DNA from: an uncultured bacterium
Lineage (GTDB): Bacteria > Bacillota > Clostridia > Lachnospirales > Lachnospiraceae
Assembly (NCBI GenBank): GCA_947381965.1
Contig: CANCXX010000018.1
Location: 19,334 to 83,333, forward strand
Reading direction: 5' to 3'
DNA length: 64,000 nucleotides
Notes under the pieces: model-generated
Told to the model about the DNA's origin: nothing
The model's input: the letters and a program-made list of their open reading frames with translations, nothing else
The model's database searches: none
In this document: positions 1 to 11,821 of the stretch, in pieces
Numbering within the stretch: the stretch's first letter is position 1
How the letters are laid out: the number at the start of each line of letters is the position of its first letter
Made by a program: the position numbers and the translations under genes

Positions 1-2
1 AT

Positions 3-1820
<1,818 letters not shown>

Positions 1821-1835
1821 AAGTTAGGAGTATGA

Positions 1836-4409
1836 ATGGAAGATAATATTTTTGATAAAATCCATGATGTAGACTTAAAAAAGACCATGGAAGAATCTTA
1901 TATTGACTATGCTATGAGCGTTATTGCTTCCAGAGCGCTTCCTGATGTAAGGGATGGATTAAAGCCTGTACAGAGAAGAGTTCTTTATTCCATGATAGAA
2001 TTAAATAACGGGCCTGACAAGCCTCACAGAAAAAGCGCGCGTATTGTGGGTGATACCATGGGTAAATATCATCCGCATGGTGACAGCTCAATTTATGGTG
2101 CACTGGTAAATATGGCACAGCCCTGGTCTTCCCGTTATCCTTTAGTTGATGGTCACGGAAACTTTGGTTCTGTCGATGGTGACGGCGCCGCTGCAATGCG
2201 TTACACAGAAGCAAGACTTAGCAAAATTTCTATGGAGCTTCTTGCTGACATTAATAAAGACACAGTAGATTTTGATCCTAACTTTGATGAAACAGAAAAA
2301 GAGCCTTCTGTTCTTCCAAGCCGCTATCCAAATCTTCTGGTAAATGGAACGACTGGAATTGCAGTTGGAATGGCAACAAATATCCCTCCTCATAATTTAA
2401 GGGAAGTAATAAGTGCAATAATTAAAATTATTGATAACAGGATTATAGATGATAAGGAGACAGAGATAGAAGAAATTCTTTCTATCATTAAGGCGCCTGA
2501 TTTTCCTACAGGAGGTATAATATTAGGAACCAGAGGCAGTGAGGAAGCCTATAGAACCGGACGTGGAAAGGTACGGGTGAGGGCTGTAACAGATATTGAA
2601 ACCATGGCGAACGGGAAAACAAGGATTATAGTAACAGAGCTTCCCTACATGGTTAATAAGGCAAATCTGATCCTGAAAATAGCTGAATTGGTAAAGTTAA
2701 AAAAAATAGACGGCATTACGGATCTTAGGGATGAATCTGACAGGGAAGGAATGCGGATTGTCATTGAACTTCGCCGTGATGTAAACGCCAATATTATTTT
2801 AAACCATTTGTTTAAGCACACACAAATGCAGGATACCTTTGGCATTATTATGCTGGCGCTGGTGAACAAGGAGCCCAAGGTCTTAAATATTCTTGATATG
2901 CTCAGGGCCTACATAGCGCACCAGGAAGAAGTGGTAACAAGAAGAACAAGATATGACTTAAATAAAGCAGAAGAGAGAGATCATATTTTACAGGGATTAC
3001 TAATTGCCCTTGATAATATTGATGAAGTTATCAGGATTATCAGGGGAAGCCGTAACACCCAGCTTGCAAAGGAAAGTTTGATGGAACGGTTTGGTCTGAC
3101 AGATCCTCAGGCACAGGCTATTGTGGATATGAGGCTTCGTACGCTGACAGGTTTGGAAAGGGAGAAGCTTGAAAATGAACATCTGGAGCTTCTTGCAAAA
3201 ATTGCACAGCTAAAGGAAATCCTTGCAGATGAAAAAAAACTTCTTGGTGTTATAAGAACAGAAATTAAAATAATCTCTGATAAATACGGGGATGATAGAA
3301 AAAGTAAAATCGGATATGATACTTTTGATATTTCAATGGAAGATATGATTCCAAATGAAAATACGATTATTGCAATGTCAAATCTGGGATACATTAAGAG
3401 AATGACAATTGATAATTTTAAATCCCAGCACCGGGGCGGAAAGGGAATCAAAGGAATGCAGACTATAGAGGATGATTTTATAGCAGACCTTTTGATGACA
3501 ACCACGCATCATTATATTATGATGTTTACGAATTTTGGACGTGTTTACAGGCTTAAGGCTTATGAAATACCAGAAGGGAGTCGCACTTCAAGAGGCGTTG
3601 CTATTGTAAATATCCTTCAGCTTAATCCTGGTGAAAAAATTAATGCAATTATCCCTATTAAAGATTATGAAGAAAACAAAAATCTTTTTATGGTTACAAG
3701 AAAGGGGATTGTAAAGAAAACCAGCATAACCGAGTATAGTAATGTACGCAAAAACGGACTTGCTGCAATTAATTTAAAGGATGATGACGAACTAATAGAA
3801 GTAAAAGTAACTGATAAAGATACAGAGATTTTCCTTGTGACAAAAGACGGCATGTGTATTAGGTTTAAGGAGACAGATGTACGTGCAACAGGAAGAGCGT
3901 CTATGGGTGTAATTGGAATGAGCCTTGGAGATGGCGATGATATTGTGGGAATGCAGCTTGACCATCAGGGAGACTCTCTTTTGATAGTATCTGAAAATGG
4001 TATGGGAAAACGCACTTATTTGGAAGAGTTTACAGTGCAAAAGCGCGGCGGAAAAGGTGTAAAGTGTTATAAAATAACTGAAAAAACCGGATACGTTGTG
4101 GGTGTAAAAGCAGTCAACAGTGAACATGAAATTATGATGATTACTACAGGCGGCGTTATTATCCAGATACCAATGGAAGACGTTTCGGCTCTTGGACGTA
4201 TTACTTCGGGAGTGAAGCTAATCAACCTGGATGAAGGAGTAAAGGTAGCACAAATTGCAAAGGTAAGGGAAAAAGTATCTGATGGCGATCATGAATTTGA
4301 AAATATTGATGATGCCATGGAAGACATTCCGGACCAGGATAGGGTTTCTTCTGACTTTGATGAAGATGAGGAAGTTACATTACCTAAGGAAGAAGAGGAT
4401 GAAGAATAA
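1836..4409 (+). CDS. gyrA: DNA gyrase subunit A
   Basis: Breakage-reunion subunit of gyrase, 857 residues. The catalytic tyrosine is Tyr123 in RYTEAR. The quinolone-resistance region is [13 protein letters not shown], in which the position equivalent to E. coli Asp87 is Gly88 and the Ser83 equivalent is Ser84. The C-terminal beta-pinwheel carries the GyrA box QKRGGKG at about 735-741, and a related QHRGGKG lies near its start, which distinguishes gyrase from topoisomerase IV ParC. The last 40 residues are very acidic ([15 protein letters not shown]), as in many GyrA tails. The gene starts 15 bases after gyrB and ends just before a strong hairpin terminator. Confidence 0.97.
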   Translation: MEDNIFDKIHDVDLKKTMEESYIDYAMSVIASRALPDVRDGLKPVQRRVLYSMIELNNGPDKPHRKSARIVGDTMGKYHPHGDSSIYGALVNMAQPWSSRYPLVDGHGNFGSVDGDGAAAMRYTEARLSKISMELLADINKDTVDFDPNFDETEKEPSVLPSRYPNLLVNGTTGIAVGMATNIPPHNLREVISAIIKIIDNRIIDDKETEIEEILSIIKAPDFPTGGIILGTRGSEEAYRTGRGKVRVRAVTDIETMANGKTRIIVTELPYMVNKANLILKIAELVKLKKIDGITDLRDESDREGMRIVIELRRDVNANIILNHLFKHTQMQDTFGIIMLALVNKEPKVLNILDMLRAYIAHQEEVVTRRTRYDLNKAEERDHILQGLLIALDNIDEVIRIIRGSRNTQLAKESLMERFGLTDPQAQAIVDMRLRTLTGLEREKLENEHLELLAKIAQLKEILADEKKLLGVIRTEIKIISDKYGDDRKSKIGYDTFDISMEDMIPNENTIIAMSNLGYIKRMTIDNFKSQHRGGKGIKGMQTIEDDFIADLLMTTTHHYIMMFTNFGRVYRLKAYEIPEGSRTSRGVAIVNILQLNPGEKINAIIPIKDYEENKNLFMVTRKGIVKKTSITEYSNVRKNGLAAINLKDDDELIEVKVTDKDTEIFLVTKDGMCIRFKETDVRATGRASMGVIGMSLGDGDDIVGMQLDHQGDSLLIVSENGMGKRTYLEEFTVQKRGGKGVKCYKITEKTGYVVGVKAVNSEHEIMMITTGGVIIQIPMEDVSALGRITSGVKLINLDEGVKVAQIAKVREKVSDGDHEFENIDDAMEDIPDQDRVSSDFDEDEEVTLPKEEEDEE

Positions 4410-4430
4410 TGGTTTTTAAATAAAAAGAGA

Positions 4431-4458
4431 ACCCCACCAGTTTAACTGGTGGGGTTTT
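4431..4458 (+). terminator. Rho-independent terminator after gyrA
   Basis: A perfect 9-bp GC-rich stem, CCCCACCAG (4432-4440) with CTGGTGGGG (4446-4454), has a 5-base loop and is followed by TTTT. It ends the gyrB-gyrA transcript. Confidence 0.9.
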
Positions 4459-4563
4459 CCGGCAAAATAATTTAAGGAAAAATATATATGTCAATTTTAA
4501 AATGAAGCTTTTTATGGTAAGATAAAATATAAGTTTTTGAGGATATACGAGGAGAAAAGAAAA

Positions 4564-5757
4564 ATGGAAAATTATTTGGTACTTAAGGATCTTGCAATTA
4601 TTATAATTGCAGCAAAACTGTTTGGAATTGTAGCCAGAAAGCTAAAAGCGCCACAGGTGGTGGGAGAAATCATTGCAGGTCTGCTTATAGGCCCTGGAAT
4701 ACTGGGGTGGGTTAATCAGTCAGATTTTCTTCTGCAGATGGCTGAAATTGGTGTTATTTTACTTATGTTTTCAGCAGGTCTGGAAACAGATATCAAAGAG
4801 CTGTTAAAGACAGGTCCAATTGCTGCCTTAATTGCCTGCGCAGGTGTATTTATTCCTCTTATTTTAGGTGCATTATATTATATGCTTTATTATGGCATGT
4901 CTCCCTGGGGTTCTGAGGAATTTTATAAAGCAGTATTTGTAGGTACAATACTTACAGCCACCTCTGTAAGTATTACGGTGGAGTCGCTAAAGGAAATGGG
5001 AAAACTGAAAGGAAAAGTTGGAACAACTATTTTAAGCGCTGCAATTATTGATGATGTAATAGGCATTGTTGTTCTTACCTTTGTAATAGGATTTAAAAAT
5101 CCTGATTCCAATCCTTCAACTGTAATGATTAATACGGTATTGTTTTTTGCAGCAGCACTGATAGTAGGTTTTATTTCCTACAAGCTGTTTAAATATGTGG
5201 ATAAAAGATATCCTCATACAAGAAGAATACCAATTGCAGGACTGGCATATTGCTTCTTATTATCTTATGTAGCAGAAAGGTATTTTGGAATTGCCGATAT
5301 CACAGGTGCATATGTGGCAGGAATTATTCTTTGTTCTATTAAAGATTCAAGTTACATAGAAAGAAAAGTGGATGTAAATTCTTATATGCTGTTTGGACCT
5401 GTCTTTTTTGCAAGTATAGGACTTAAAACAAATGTGGAAAGTGTAACAGGAAGCATTTTGTTGTTTTCACTTGGATTTGTGCTGGTAGGACTAATAAGTA
5501 AAATTATAGGATGCGGCCTTATGGCAAAGATATGTAGATTTAAATTAAATGATTCCCTTAAAATAGGGATTGGTATGATGACAAGAGGAGAAGTGGCATT
5601 AATTGTTGCACAGAAGGGGCTTTCTGCAGGATTATTAGAGCCTGTATATTTTACTTCTGTTATTTTGTTAATTATTGTTTCTTCCATATCAACGCCTATT
5701 TTGCTTAAAATACTATATTCCAGGGATGGAGATACACAAAAGATTCAGGCAGCGTAA
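4564..5757 (+). CDS. NapA-like cation:proton antiporter (CPA2 family)
   Basis: Integral membrane antiporter of about 12 helices, 397 residues, that probably exchanges Na+ or K+ for protons. The helix-5 motif IIDDVIGIV has the paired aspartates seen in electrogenic NapA/NhaA-type exchangers; VVGEIIAGLLIGPGILG near residue 30 and MTRGEVALIVAQKG near residue 345 are typical CPA2 signatures. There is no C-terminal RCK/KTN domain, so it is unlike full KefB/KefC. A TTG at 4537 is in frame, but the ATG at 4564 has GAGGAG about nine bases upstream and is preferred. The flotillin gene follows after 79 bases without an obvious terminator. The ion cannot be read from the sequence. Confidence 0.85.
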   Translation: MENYLVLKDLAIIIIAAKLFGIVARKLKAPQVVGEIIAGLLIGPGILGWVNQSDFLLQMAEIGVILLMFSAGLETDIKELLKTGPIAALIACAGVFIPLILGALYYMLYYGMSPWGSEEFYKAVFVGTILTATSVSITVESLKEMGKLKGKVGTTILSAAIIDDVIGIVVLTFVIGFKNPDSNPSTVMINTVLFFAAALIVGFISYKLFKYVDKRYPHTRRIPIAGLAYCFLLSYVAERYFGIADITGAYVAGIILCSIKDSSYIERKVDVNSYMLFGPVFFASIGLKTNVESVTGSILLFSLGFVLVGLISKIIGCGLMAKICRFKLNDSLKIGIGMMTRGEVALIVAQKGLSAGLLEPVYFTSVILLIIVSSISTPILLKILYSRDGDTQKIQAA

Positions 5758-5836
5758 GCTGATTGAATAGATGCTATTAACTTATTTTTAACTGGGAGAA
5801 GGGGATACCAGTTTATCAGGGACAGGGGGTATTATA

Positions 5837-7357
5837 ATGTTAGGGTTTATTGTTGCAGCAGTTGTTATCATTCTTGTAGCTGTTATATTAGTGACAGGAT
5901 ATAAGAAAGCGCCACCGGACACAGCGTTTATTATATCTGGTTTGAGAAAAAAGGTAATTATAGGTAAGGCAAGCATTAAGATTCCTTTTTTGGAAAGAAT
6001 GGATAAGCTGAGTTTAAAATTGATTGCTATTGATGTAAAAACGTCCAATGCGGTTCCCACTGCTGATTACATCAATATCCAGGTGGATGCTGCAGTTAAT
6101 ATTAAAATAAGCAGTGAGAAAAGCAGACTTGCTCTTGCGGCAGAAAATTTTCTGAACCAGAATACACAATACATAGCAGGTATCGCCAGAGAAGTTCTTG
6201 AGGGCAATATGAGAGAAATTGTTGGCAGAATGCGTTTGGAAGAGATGGTCAGTGACCGTCAGAAATTTGCTAATCTGGTGAAAGAAAATGCGGAGCCGGA
6301 CTTAGCTGCGATGGGACTTGATATTGTAAGCTTTAATGTGCAGAATTTTGCTGATGGAAATGGTGTAATTGATGATTTGGGTATTGATAATATTTCCCAG
6401 ATTAAGAAAAAGGCAGCTATAGCAAAAGCGGAGGCCGAGAAAGAAATTGCAGTTGCCAAAGCGGAAGCAGATAAACAGGCAAATGACGCCAGGATTAATG
6501 CGGAGCGTGAAATTGCAAAGAAAAATAACGAACTTGCTCTGCAGAAGGCGGAACTTCAAAAACTGGAAGACACCAAGCGGGCAGAAGCAGATGCCGCTTA
6601 CAGCATTCAGGAACAGGAACAGCGTAAAACCATTGAAATTGCTACACAGGAAGCAAGTATTGCCAAGCAGGAAAAAGAGGTTGTATTAAAACAAAAAGAA
6701 GCGGAAGTTAAAGAAAAAGCTTTGGATGCCGAAATCAAGAAAAAAGCGGAAGCAGATAAATTTGCCCGTCAGCAGCAGTCAGAGGCATCTTTATACGAAA
6801 GAATGAAAAATGCAGAAGCTGATAAATTTGAACGTGAAAAAGAAGCAGAAGCGATGAAGGCAACCGCTGAAGCACAAAGATTTGCGAAACAGCAGGAAGC
6901 AGAAGGCATCAGAATGGTAGGTGAAGCAGAAGCAGAGGCAATTCGTGCAAAAGGTATTGCAGAAGCGGAAGCAATGGAGAAAAAGGCAATTGCTTACCAG
7001 AAATACAATAATGCTGCCATGGCGGAAATGCTGATTCAGGTATTACCAGATATTGCAGGTAAGATTGCAGAGCCTTTGACTCAAATTGATAAAATTACCA
7101 TTATCGGCGGAGATAACAGTAATGGTGTAAATACTGTAGCAGACAATGTTCCAGGCGTTATGACAAAGTTATTTGAAACCATGAAGGAAACAGTTGGAAT
7201 TGATTTGGCAGATATAATGAAGGCAGGCACATATGATGCCAAAGTAAACAGAAATATTAATTTATCCGGTTTTTCAGGAGAGGAACAAAAAGATGCAGTA
7301 GCTGCTATTTCAGGTGCAATAGCAGGTGAAATGGAAAGAGAGTCAAAAAATATTTAA
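5837..7357 (+). CDS. Flotillin-like SPFH/band 7 protein
   Basis: Membrane scaffold of functional membrane microdomains, 506 residues, similar in length to Bacillus FloT/YuaG. One N-terminal hydrophobic segment (about 2-22) anchors it, followed by the SPFH domain (about 25-190), then a long Ala/Glu/Lys-rich coiled coil with repeated AEAE/KAEADK units (about 195-400) typical of flotillins, and a C-terminal region with GGDNSNG. A GGGGG ribosome site lies about seven bases before the ATG. No NfeD partner is adjacent; the upstream gene is an antiporter, and shared transcription is possible but not proven. The family assignment is secure; the cargo organised by this protein is unknown. Confidence 0.9.
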   Translation: MLGFIVAAVVIILVAVILVTGYKKAPPDTAFIISGLRKKVIIGKASIKIPFLERMDKLSLKLIAIDVKTSNAVPTADYINIQVDAAVNIKISSEKSRLALAAENFLNQNTQYIAGIAREVLEGNMREIVGRMRLEEMVSDRQKFANLVKENAEPDLAAMGLDIVSFNVQNFADGNGVIDDLGIDNISQIKKKAAIAKAEAEKEIAVAKAEADKQANDARINAEREIAKKNNELALQKAELQKLEDTKRAEADAAYSIQEQEQRKTIEIATQEASIAKQEKEVVLKQKEAEVKEKALDAEIKKKAEADKFARQQQSEASLYERMKNAEADKFEREKEAEAMKATAEAQRFAKQQEAEGIRMVGEAEAEAIRAKGIAEAEAMEKKAIAYQKYNNAAMAEMLIQVLPDIAGKIAEPLTQIDKITIIGGDNSNGVNTVADNVPGVMTKLFETMKETVGIDLADIMKAGTYDAKVNRNINLSGFSGEEQKDAVAAISGAIAGEMERESKNI

Positions 7358-7370
7358 TTGAAGGCTAAGA

Positions 7371-7399
7371 ATGCCCTGGAACCATTGGTGCCAGGGCAT
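7371..7399 (+). terminator. Probable terminator after flotillin
   Basis: A perfect stem ATGCCCTGG (7371-7379) / CCAGGGCAT (7391-7399) lies 14 bases after the flotillin stop. The following T tract is interrupted (TTGATAATAG, then a run of T from about 7414), so termination may be partial. Confidence 0.6.
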
Positions 7400-7512
7400 T
7401 TGATAATAGAATATTTTTTTTAGAAAGTATCTAAAGAATTTTATAACCGGATGAATTTTTATAGTGAAAGGTTTATAATAAAAATATCTTTTATGAGAAT
7501 GGAGAAGAAGGT

Positions 7513-9102
7513 ATGGAAAAAAGAAATTTAATTGATGAGGGGAAAACATTTCTTGGAATTGAGCTTGGGTCTACAAGAATCAAAGCAGTGTTAATTGATG
7601 AATCCGGGGAACCTCTGGCAGCAGGCAGCTATGAATGGGAAAACCAGTATATAAATGGTATTTGGACTTATTCATTAGATGAAGTCTGGAAAGGAATGCA
7701 GGGTTGCTATCAGGATTTATTAAATAATGTACGGGAAAAATATAACACAATAATTACTCAAATAGGAGCTATTGGGTTTTCAGCAATGATGCACGGCTAT
7801 CTTGCGTTTGACAAAAATGATGAACTTTTAGTGCCCTTTAGAACTTGGAGAAATACCATTACTGAGAAGGCGTCTTCGGTACTTACAAAGGAATTTAATT
7901 ATAATATTCCACAGAGATGGAGTATTGCCCACTTATATCAGGCCATATTGAACAAAGAAGAGCATGTAAAGGACATTGCATTCTTAACTACTTTGGCCGG
8001 TTATGTACATTTTAAGCTTACCGGTGAGAAAATTTTGGGTGTGGGAGATGCTTCAGGCATGTTTCCAATTGATATTTCCACTAGTGATTATAATAAGAAA
8101 ATGATCAACAAGTTTGATGAACTTGTAAGTGGGGAAGGATTTTTGTGGAAGTTGCAGGATATTCTTCCTAAAGTACAGACAGCCGGAGATATGGCAGGAA
8201 AACTAACAAAAGAGGGAGCTGCACTGTTAGATATCAGCGGAAATCTTAAAGCAGGAATTCCGGTATGTCCTCCGGAAGGAGATGCAGGTACAGGAATGGC
8301 AGCAACTAACAGTGTGGCAAGGAGGACAGGAAATGTATCTGCCGGAACATCTGTGTTTGCCATGATTGTACTTGAAAAAGAACTGAAAAAGGTTTATCCT
8401 GAAATTGATCTTGTAACCACACCAGATGGCGCCCTTGTTGGAATGGTTCATTGCAATAATTGCACTTCTGATTTAAATGCCTGGGTAAATTTGTTTGATG
8501 AATTTTTAAGAAGCATAAATTACAAAATGAGTAAAGATGAACTTTTTTCTGTACTTTATAACAAAGCCCTTGAAGGGGAGGCGGATTGCGGAGGATTAAT
8601 ATCCTATAATTATTTTTCGGGGGAACCTGTAACGGGATTTGACGCAGGTGCACCTTTGTTTGTAAGAAAAGCGGAGAATAACTTTAATCTTCCGAATTTC
8701 ATGAGGGTGCACTTGTATTCATCCCTCGCTGCTTTAAAAGCAGGATTGGATTTACTGTTTAAAGAAGAAGATGTGGAAGTAGATGAAATGTTTGGGCATG
8801 GCGGTTTATTCAAGACAAAAGGCGTTGGGCAGAGAGTTGCAGCAGCAGCAATGAATACTTCCGTATCTGTAATGGAAACTGCAGGAGAAGGAGGTGCCTG
8901 GGGAATTGCACTTCTTGCTTCATACATGCAGAAAAAGGAAAATGGTGAAAGTTTACAGAGTTATTTGAATCATAAAATATTTGCAGGACAGAGCATAAGC
9001 CGGATGGAACCTGTAAGGGAAGACGTGGAAGGATTTGAAAAATTTATGGAACGCTATATAAAAGGGCTTACCATTGAACATGCAGCAGTAGATTCCCTAT
9101 AA
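7513..9102 (+). CDS. FGGY-family carbohydrate kinase, probable L-ribulokinase
   Basis: Sugar kinase of the FGGY/actin-like ATPase fold, 529 residues. The N-terminal phosphate-1 motif is [15 protein letters not shown] (residues about 14-28); the middle has [10 protein letters not shown], and the C-terminal nucleotide-binding half has [14 protein letters not shown]. Similar proteins in Clostridia are annotated as xylulokinase-like. The sugar specificity is inferred from the next gene, an AraD-type L-ribulose-5-phosphate 4-epimerase 33 bases downstream, which makes L-ribulose (or a related ketopentulose) the likely substrate. The start has GGAGAAGAAGG just upstream. No arabinose isomerase is within the window, so that step must be encoded elsewhere or the pathway differs. 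Confidence 0.82.
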   Translation: MEKRNLIDEGKTFLGIELGSTRIKAVLIDESGEPLAAGSYEWENQYINGIWTYSLDEVWKGMQGCYQDLLNNVREKYNTIITQIGAIGFSAMMHGYLAFDKNDELLVPFRTWRNTITEKASSVLTKEFNYNIPQRWSIAHLYQAILNKEEHVKDIAFLTTLAGYVHFKLTGEKILGVGDASGMFPIDISTSDYNKKMINKFDELVSGEGFLWKLQDILPKVQTAGDMAGKLTKEGAALLDISGNLKAGIPVCPPEGDAGTGMAATNSVARRTGNVSAGTSVFAMIVLEKELKKVYPEIDLVTTPDGALVGMVHCNNCTSDLNAWVNLFDEFLRSINYKMSKDELFSVLYNKALEGEADCGGLISYNYFSGEPVTGFDAGAPLFVRKAENNFNLPNFMRVHLYSSLAALKAGLDLLFKEEDVEVDEMFGHGGLFKTKGVGQRVAAAAMNTSVSVMETAGEGGAWGIALLASYMQKKENGESLQSYLNHKIFAGQSISRMEPVREDVEGFEKFMERYIKGLTIEHAAVDSL

Positions 9103-9135
9103 AATGCAAGAGATGAACTGAAATGGAGATTAATT

Positions 9136-9831
9136 ATGTTAGAAGAATTAAAAAGACAGGTTTATGAAGCAAATTTGAAGCTTCCATATTATGGACTGGT
9201 AACTTTTACATGGGGAAATGTAAGTGGTATAGATAAGGAAAAAGGTTTATTTGTTATAAAACCAAGTGGTGTTGATTATGAAAAACTGACACCGGAGGAT
9301 ATGGTGGTTATGGATTTGGAGGGAAACAGAATTGAAGGTAAATACAATCCCTCTTCCGATACCCCTACTCATTTGGAATTATATAAAGCTTTTCCTGAAA
9401 TAGGAGGAATTGTACATACCCATTCTTCTTATGCTACAAGCTGGGCACAGGCGGGAAGGAGCATTCCATGTTATGGGACAACACATGCAGATTATATCTA
9501 TGGGGAAGTTCCCTGTTTAAGATGTCTTACAAAAGAAGAAATTGAAAAGGCTTACGAAGAAAATACGGGACATCTTATTGTAAATGAATTTGCACGCCTT
9601 AATAAAGATCCTATGGCAGTACCAGCAGTTTTATGTAAGAATCATGGTCCCTTTGCCTGGGGAAAGAATGCCATGGACGCGGTACACAATGCAGTGGTAC
9701 TTGAGGAAGTAGCTAAAATGGCATATCGGACAGAAATCATACAGCCAAAAGTATCCCCGGCGCCTTTAGAGCTTCAGGAAAAGCATTATTTTAGAAAACA
9801 TGGGGAAAATGCTTATTATGGTCAAAAATAA
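9136..9831 (+). CDS. araD: L-ribulose-5-phosphate 4-epimerase
   Basis: Class II aldolase-fold epimerase, 231 residues, the normal AraD length, converting L-ribulose 5-phosphate to D-xylulose 5-phosphate for the pentose phosphate pathway. The metal and catalytic residues align with E. coli AraD: Asp75 in SSDTPTH, His94 and His96 in VHTHSS, and His170 in [14 protein letters not shown] (27-31) and KPSG (42-45) bind phosphate. It is co-directional with the FGGY kinase, with GGAG eight bases before the ATG. Related UlaF/SgbE epimerases use the same substrate, so the upstream sugar (arabinose, ascorbate or other) is not fixed by this gene alone. Confidence 0.92.
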   Translation: MLEELKRQVYEANLKLPYYGLVTFTWGNVSGIDKEKGLFVIKPSGVDYEKLTPEDMVVMDLEGNRIEGKYNPSSDTPTHLELYKAFPEIGGIVHTHSSYATSWAQAGRSIPCYGTTHADYIYGEVPCLRCLTKEEIEKAYEENTGHLIVNEFARLNKDPMAVPAVLCKNHGPFAWGKNAMDAVHNAVVLEEVAKMAYRTEIIQPKVSPAPLELQEKHYFRKHGENAYYGQK

Positions 9832-9834
9832 TGA

Positions 9835-9863
9835 TTGACAAACAGGAAGTTTTTTGATAAGTT
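9835..9863 (+). promoter_or_regulatory. Candidate promoter of the ABC-F leader
   Basis: A consensus -35 TTGACA (9835-9840) is separated by 17 bases from a weak -10, TAAGTT (9858-9863). It begins just after the araD stop and would start transcription about 20 bases before the leader peptide's ribosome site. Confidence 0.6.
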
Positions 9864-9893
9864 AAAAACAGTAAATGTAAAGGAGATGTGTGG

Positions 9894-9917
9894 ATGTTTA
9901 TTTTTTCTGCAAAATAA
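9894..9917 (+). CDS. Seven-codon leader peptide MFIFSAK
   Basis: A short reading frame, ATG to TAA, encodes MFIFSAK. It has a good ribosome site, AGGAG at 9881-9885, eight bases before the ATG, and stands alone between a promoter and a terminator ahead of two antibiotic-protection ABC-F genes. Leader peptides of this kind let a drug-stalled ribosome prevent attenuation of Erm, Cfr and ABC-F genes. That translation controls the downstream genes is an inference here. The first arm of a hairpin (9893-9901) overlaps its start codon. Confidence 0.65.
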   Translation: MFIFSAK

Positions 9918-10076
9918 CTAATTTCATAAGTTGTGTGTAGAAGATAAACATCTGTTTTTATTTTAATATAATCTATATATTTGTTCGTAATTTCCATAAG
10001 TTAATTCTTAAATGAATTGTATAATTATGGGAATAAAGCAGTAATAATGAAAGGCTGCTTTGTGACAGGGTATTTT

Positions 10077-10107
10077 AGGTGCAGAAGTTTTCTTCTGCAC
10101 CTTTTTG
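10077..10107 (+). terminator. Intrinsic terminator within the ABC-F leader
   Basis: A 10-bp perfect stem with loop GTTTTC, followed by TTTTGTG, lies 78 bases upstream of the ABC-F start codon on the same strand. It could end either upstream araD transcription or, as attenuator, the leader transcript. Confidence 0.85.
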
Positions 10108-10184
10108 TGTTCAAAATTTTTTTACAGGCAGCGAGTTAAGTAAAGTAAAACAGTGTTTTTATATAAAAGTGGAGGAAAAAAGAT

Positions 10185-11762
10185 ATGTCACAAATCAGCG
10201 TAAATAATCTAACTTTTTATTATGAAGGCAGCTATGATAATATTTTTGAAAATGTAACTTTTCAAATTGATACGGATTGGAAATTAGGATTTGTAGCCAG
10301 AAATGGGAGGGGAAAAACTACTTTTCTTAAGCTATTGACAGGACAGTATGAATATCAGGGAAAAATAAGCTCTTCTGTTACTTTTGATTATTTTCCTTTT
10401 GAAGTTGGAGACAAGAGCAAAAACACCATTGATGTCATTGAAAGAATCTACCCGGATTATGAATTTTGGAAGATATGCAGGGAGCTTAATCTTTTAAGTA
10501 TGGATATGGAAATACTTTACAGACCCTTTTCAACGTTAAGCAATGGTGAACAGACCAGAGTAATGCTGGCATTGCTTTTTTCAAAAGAAAATCATTTTCT
10601 TTTGATTGACGAACCTACAAATCACCTGGATATGGAATGCAGAGAAACTTTAAAGGAGTATTTGAAAAATAAGAAAAGCTTTATTTTAGTATCTCATGAC
10701 AGAAATTTTCTGGATGGCTGTGTAAATCATATTTTAGTTATTAACAAGACAAATATAGAAGTGCAACAGGGAAATTTCAGTTCCTGGTGGGAAAATAAAA
10801 AAAGACAGGATGCTTTTGAATTTGCAGAAAACGAAAGACTGAAAAAAGATATTAAGAGACTTACGGAATCTGCAAGAAAAACAAAACAATGGGCTGATAA
10901 TGTAGAGGCAACAAAGATTGGTGCAGGGTCAGAAAAATATGAAAAATGTATTGATAGCAGAGCATACATTGGTGAAAAATCACGCAGAATGCAGATGAGG
11001 CGCAAAAATCTGGAAAGAAGACAACAAAGGGAGATAGAAGAAAAATCCGGACTTTTAAAGAACCTGGAAACAGCAGAAGATTTAAAGATTGTGACTTTAA
11101 AGCACTATAAAGAAAAAATAGCAGTGATGGAAAACTGTACAATTGCTTATAAAAATAGCAATTTTGGACATGAGAGAACCCTAAATAATCAAAAGGAAAT
11201 TGTAAATGGATTTAATCTTGAGATAAAACAGGGAGACAGAGTTTTTTTAAATGGGCGTAATGGATGCGGTAAGTCCAGTATATTAAAATGTATATTAGGA
11301 ACATTGTTGGAAAAGAAAGAAAACATCAACAATTCCTGTTTATCAGAAGGATCATTTCCGATTTTGCAAGAAGGAAGAATTGAAATTCCAAATCAGCTTA
11401 TTATTTCTTATTGCTCTCAGGATACTTCTATGCTTGGAGGGACATTAAGAGAATATGCCGTGAAAAATGAAATTGATGAAACTTTGTTTTTGACACTGCT
11501 TAGAAAATTGGATTTTTCCAGAATACAATTCGAGAAAAGAATAGAAGATTATAGTGGAGGACAGAAGAAGAAAGTCCTGCTTGCCGGAAGCTTATGTACA
11601 AAGGCTCATTTATATATTTGGGATGAACCGCTTAATTTTATTGATGTGTTTTCAAGGATGCAGATAGAAGAATTAATATTAAAGTTTAAACCAACTATGC
11701 TGCTTGTTGAGCATGATAAGAAATTTATGGAAAATGTTGCCACCCGTATTATAAATATTTAA
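10185..11762 (+). CDS. ABC-F ribosomal protection protein (Lsa/Vga-like), copy 1
   Basis: Soluble ATPase with two ABC domains and no membrane segment, 525 residues. The N-terminus (MSQISVNNLTFYYEGSYDNI) resembles the Lsa/Vga group of ABC-F proteins, which bind the ribosomal E site and dislodge lincosamides, pleuromutilins and streptogramin A. NBD1 has Walker A RNGRGKTT, signature LSNGEQ and Walker B LLIDEPTNHLD; a charged linker, the antibiotic-resistance domain, spans about 190-300; NBD2 has NGRNGCGKSS, SGGQKKK and WDEPLNFID. GGAGG lies nine bases before the ATG. It sits behind an attenuator and 59 bases before a second ABC-F gene. The drug spectrum cannot be predicted, and a housekeeping ABC-F role is the alternative. 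Confidence 0.87.
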   Translation: MSQISVNNLTFYYEGSYDNIFENVTFQIDTDWKLGFVARNGRGKTTFLKLLTGQYEYQGKISSSVTFDYFPFEVGDKSKNTIDVIERIYPDYEFWKICRELNLLSMDMEILYRPFSTLSNGEQTRVMLALLFSKENHFLLIDEPTNHLDMECRETLKEYLKNKKSFILVSHDRNFLDGCVNHILVINKTNIEVQQGNFSSWWENKKRQDAFEFAENERLKKDIKRLTESARKTKQWADNVEATKIGAGSEKYEKCIDSRAYIGEKSRRMQMRRKNLERRQQREIEEKSGLLKNLETAEDLKIVTLKHYKEKIAVMENCTIAYKNSNFGHERTLNNQKEIVNGFNLEIKQGDRVFLNGRNGCGKSSILKCILGTLLEKKENINNSCLSEGSFPILQEGRIEIPNQLIISYCSQDTSMLGGTLREYAVKNEIDETLFLTLLRKLDFSRIQFEKRIEDYSGGQKKKVLLAGSLCTKAHLYIWDEPLNFIDVFSRMQIEELILKFKPTMLLVEHDKKFMENVATRIINI

Positions 11763-11821
11763 GTCTATATTATTCTAAGTGTGTAATAAAAATGTTTTTA
11801 AAGGGACAGTAAGGAGGAAGA

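Larger units (their letters stand above)
9893..10107 (+). promoter_or_regulatory. Transcription attenuator upstream of tandem ABC-F genes
   Basis: The stretch between araD and the first ABC-F gene (9832-10184) is a structured leader. Stem 1 is GATGTTTAT (9893-9901) with ATAAACATC (9944-9952), followed by TGTTTTTATTTT, so it resembles a first terminator enclosing the leader peptide. Stem 2 is AAAGCAG (10035-10041) with CTGCTTT (10055-10061). Stem 3 is a perfect 10-bp intrinsic terminator, AGGTGCAGAA (10077-10086) / TTCTGCACCT (10093-10102), followed by TTTT. TTCTGCA inside the leader-peptide codons (9905-9911) is complementary to TGCAGAA of the stem 3 left arm (10080-10086), a possible antiterminator pairing. 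The exact switching fold is inferred. Confidence 0.7.

Noticed and set aside
2079-2106. GyrA Gly88 as proof of acquired quinolone resistance
   Set aside because: The lineage-specific residue at this position may naturally be Gly, and no resistance data can be read from the sequence.
5837-7357. Coiled-coil repeats in the flotillin gene as a DNA tandem repeat
   Set aside because: The repetition is at the protein level (Ala/Glu/Lys heptads) and is normal for flotillins.
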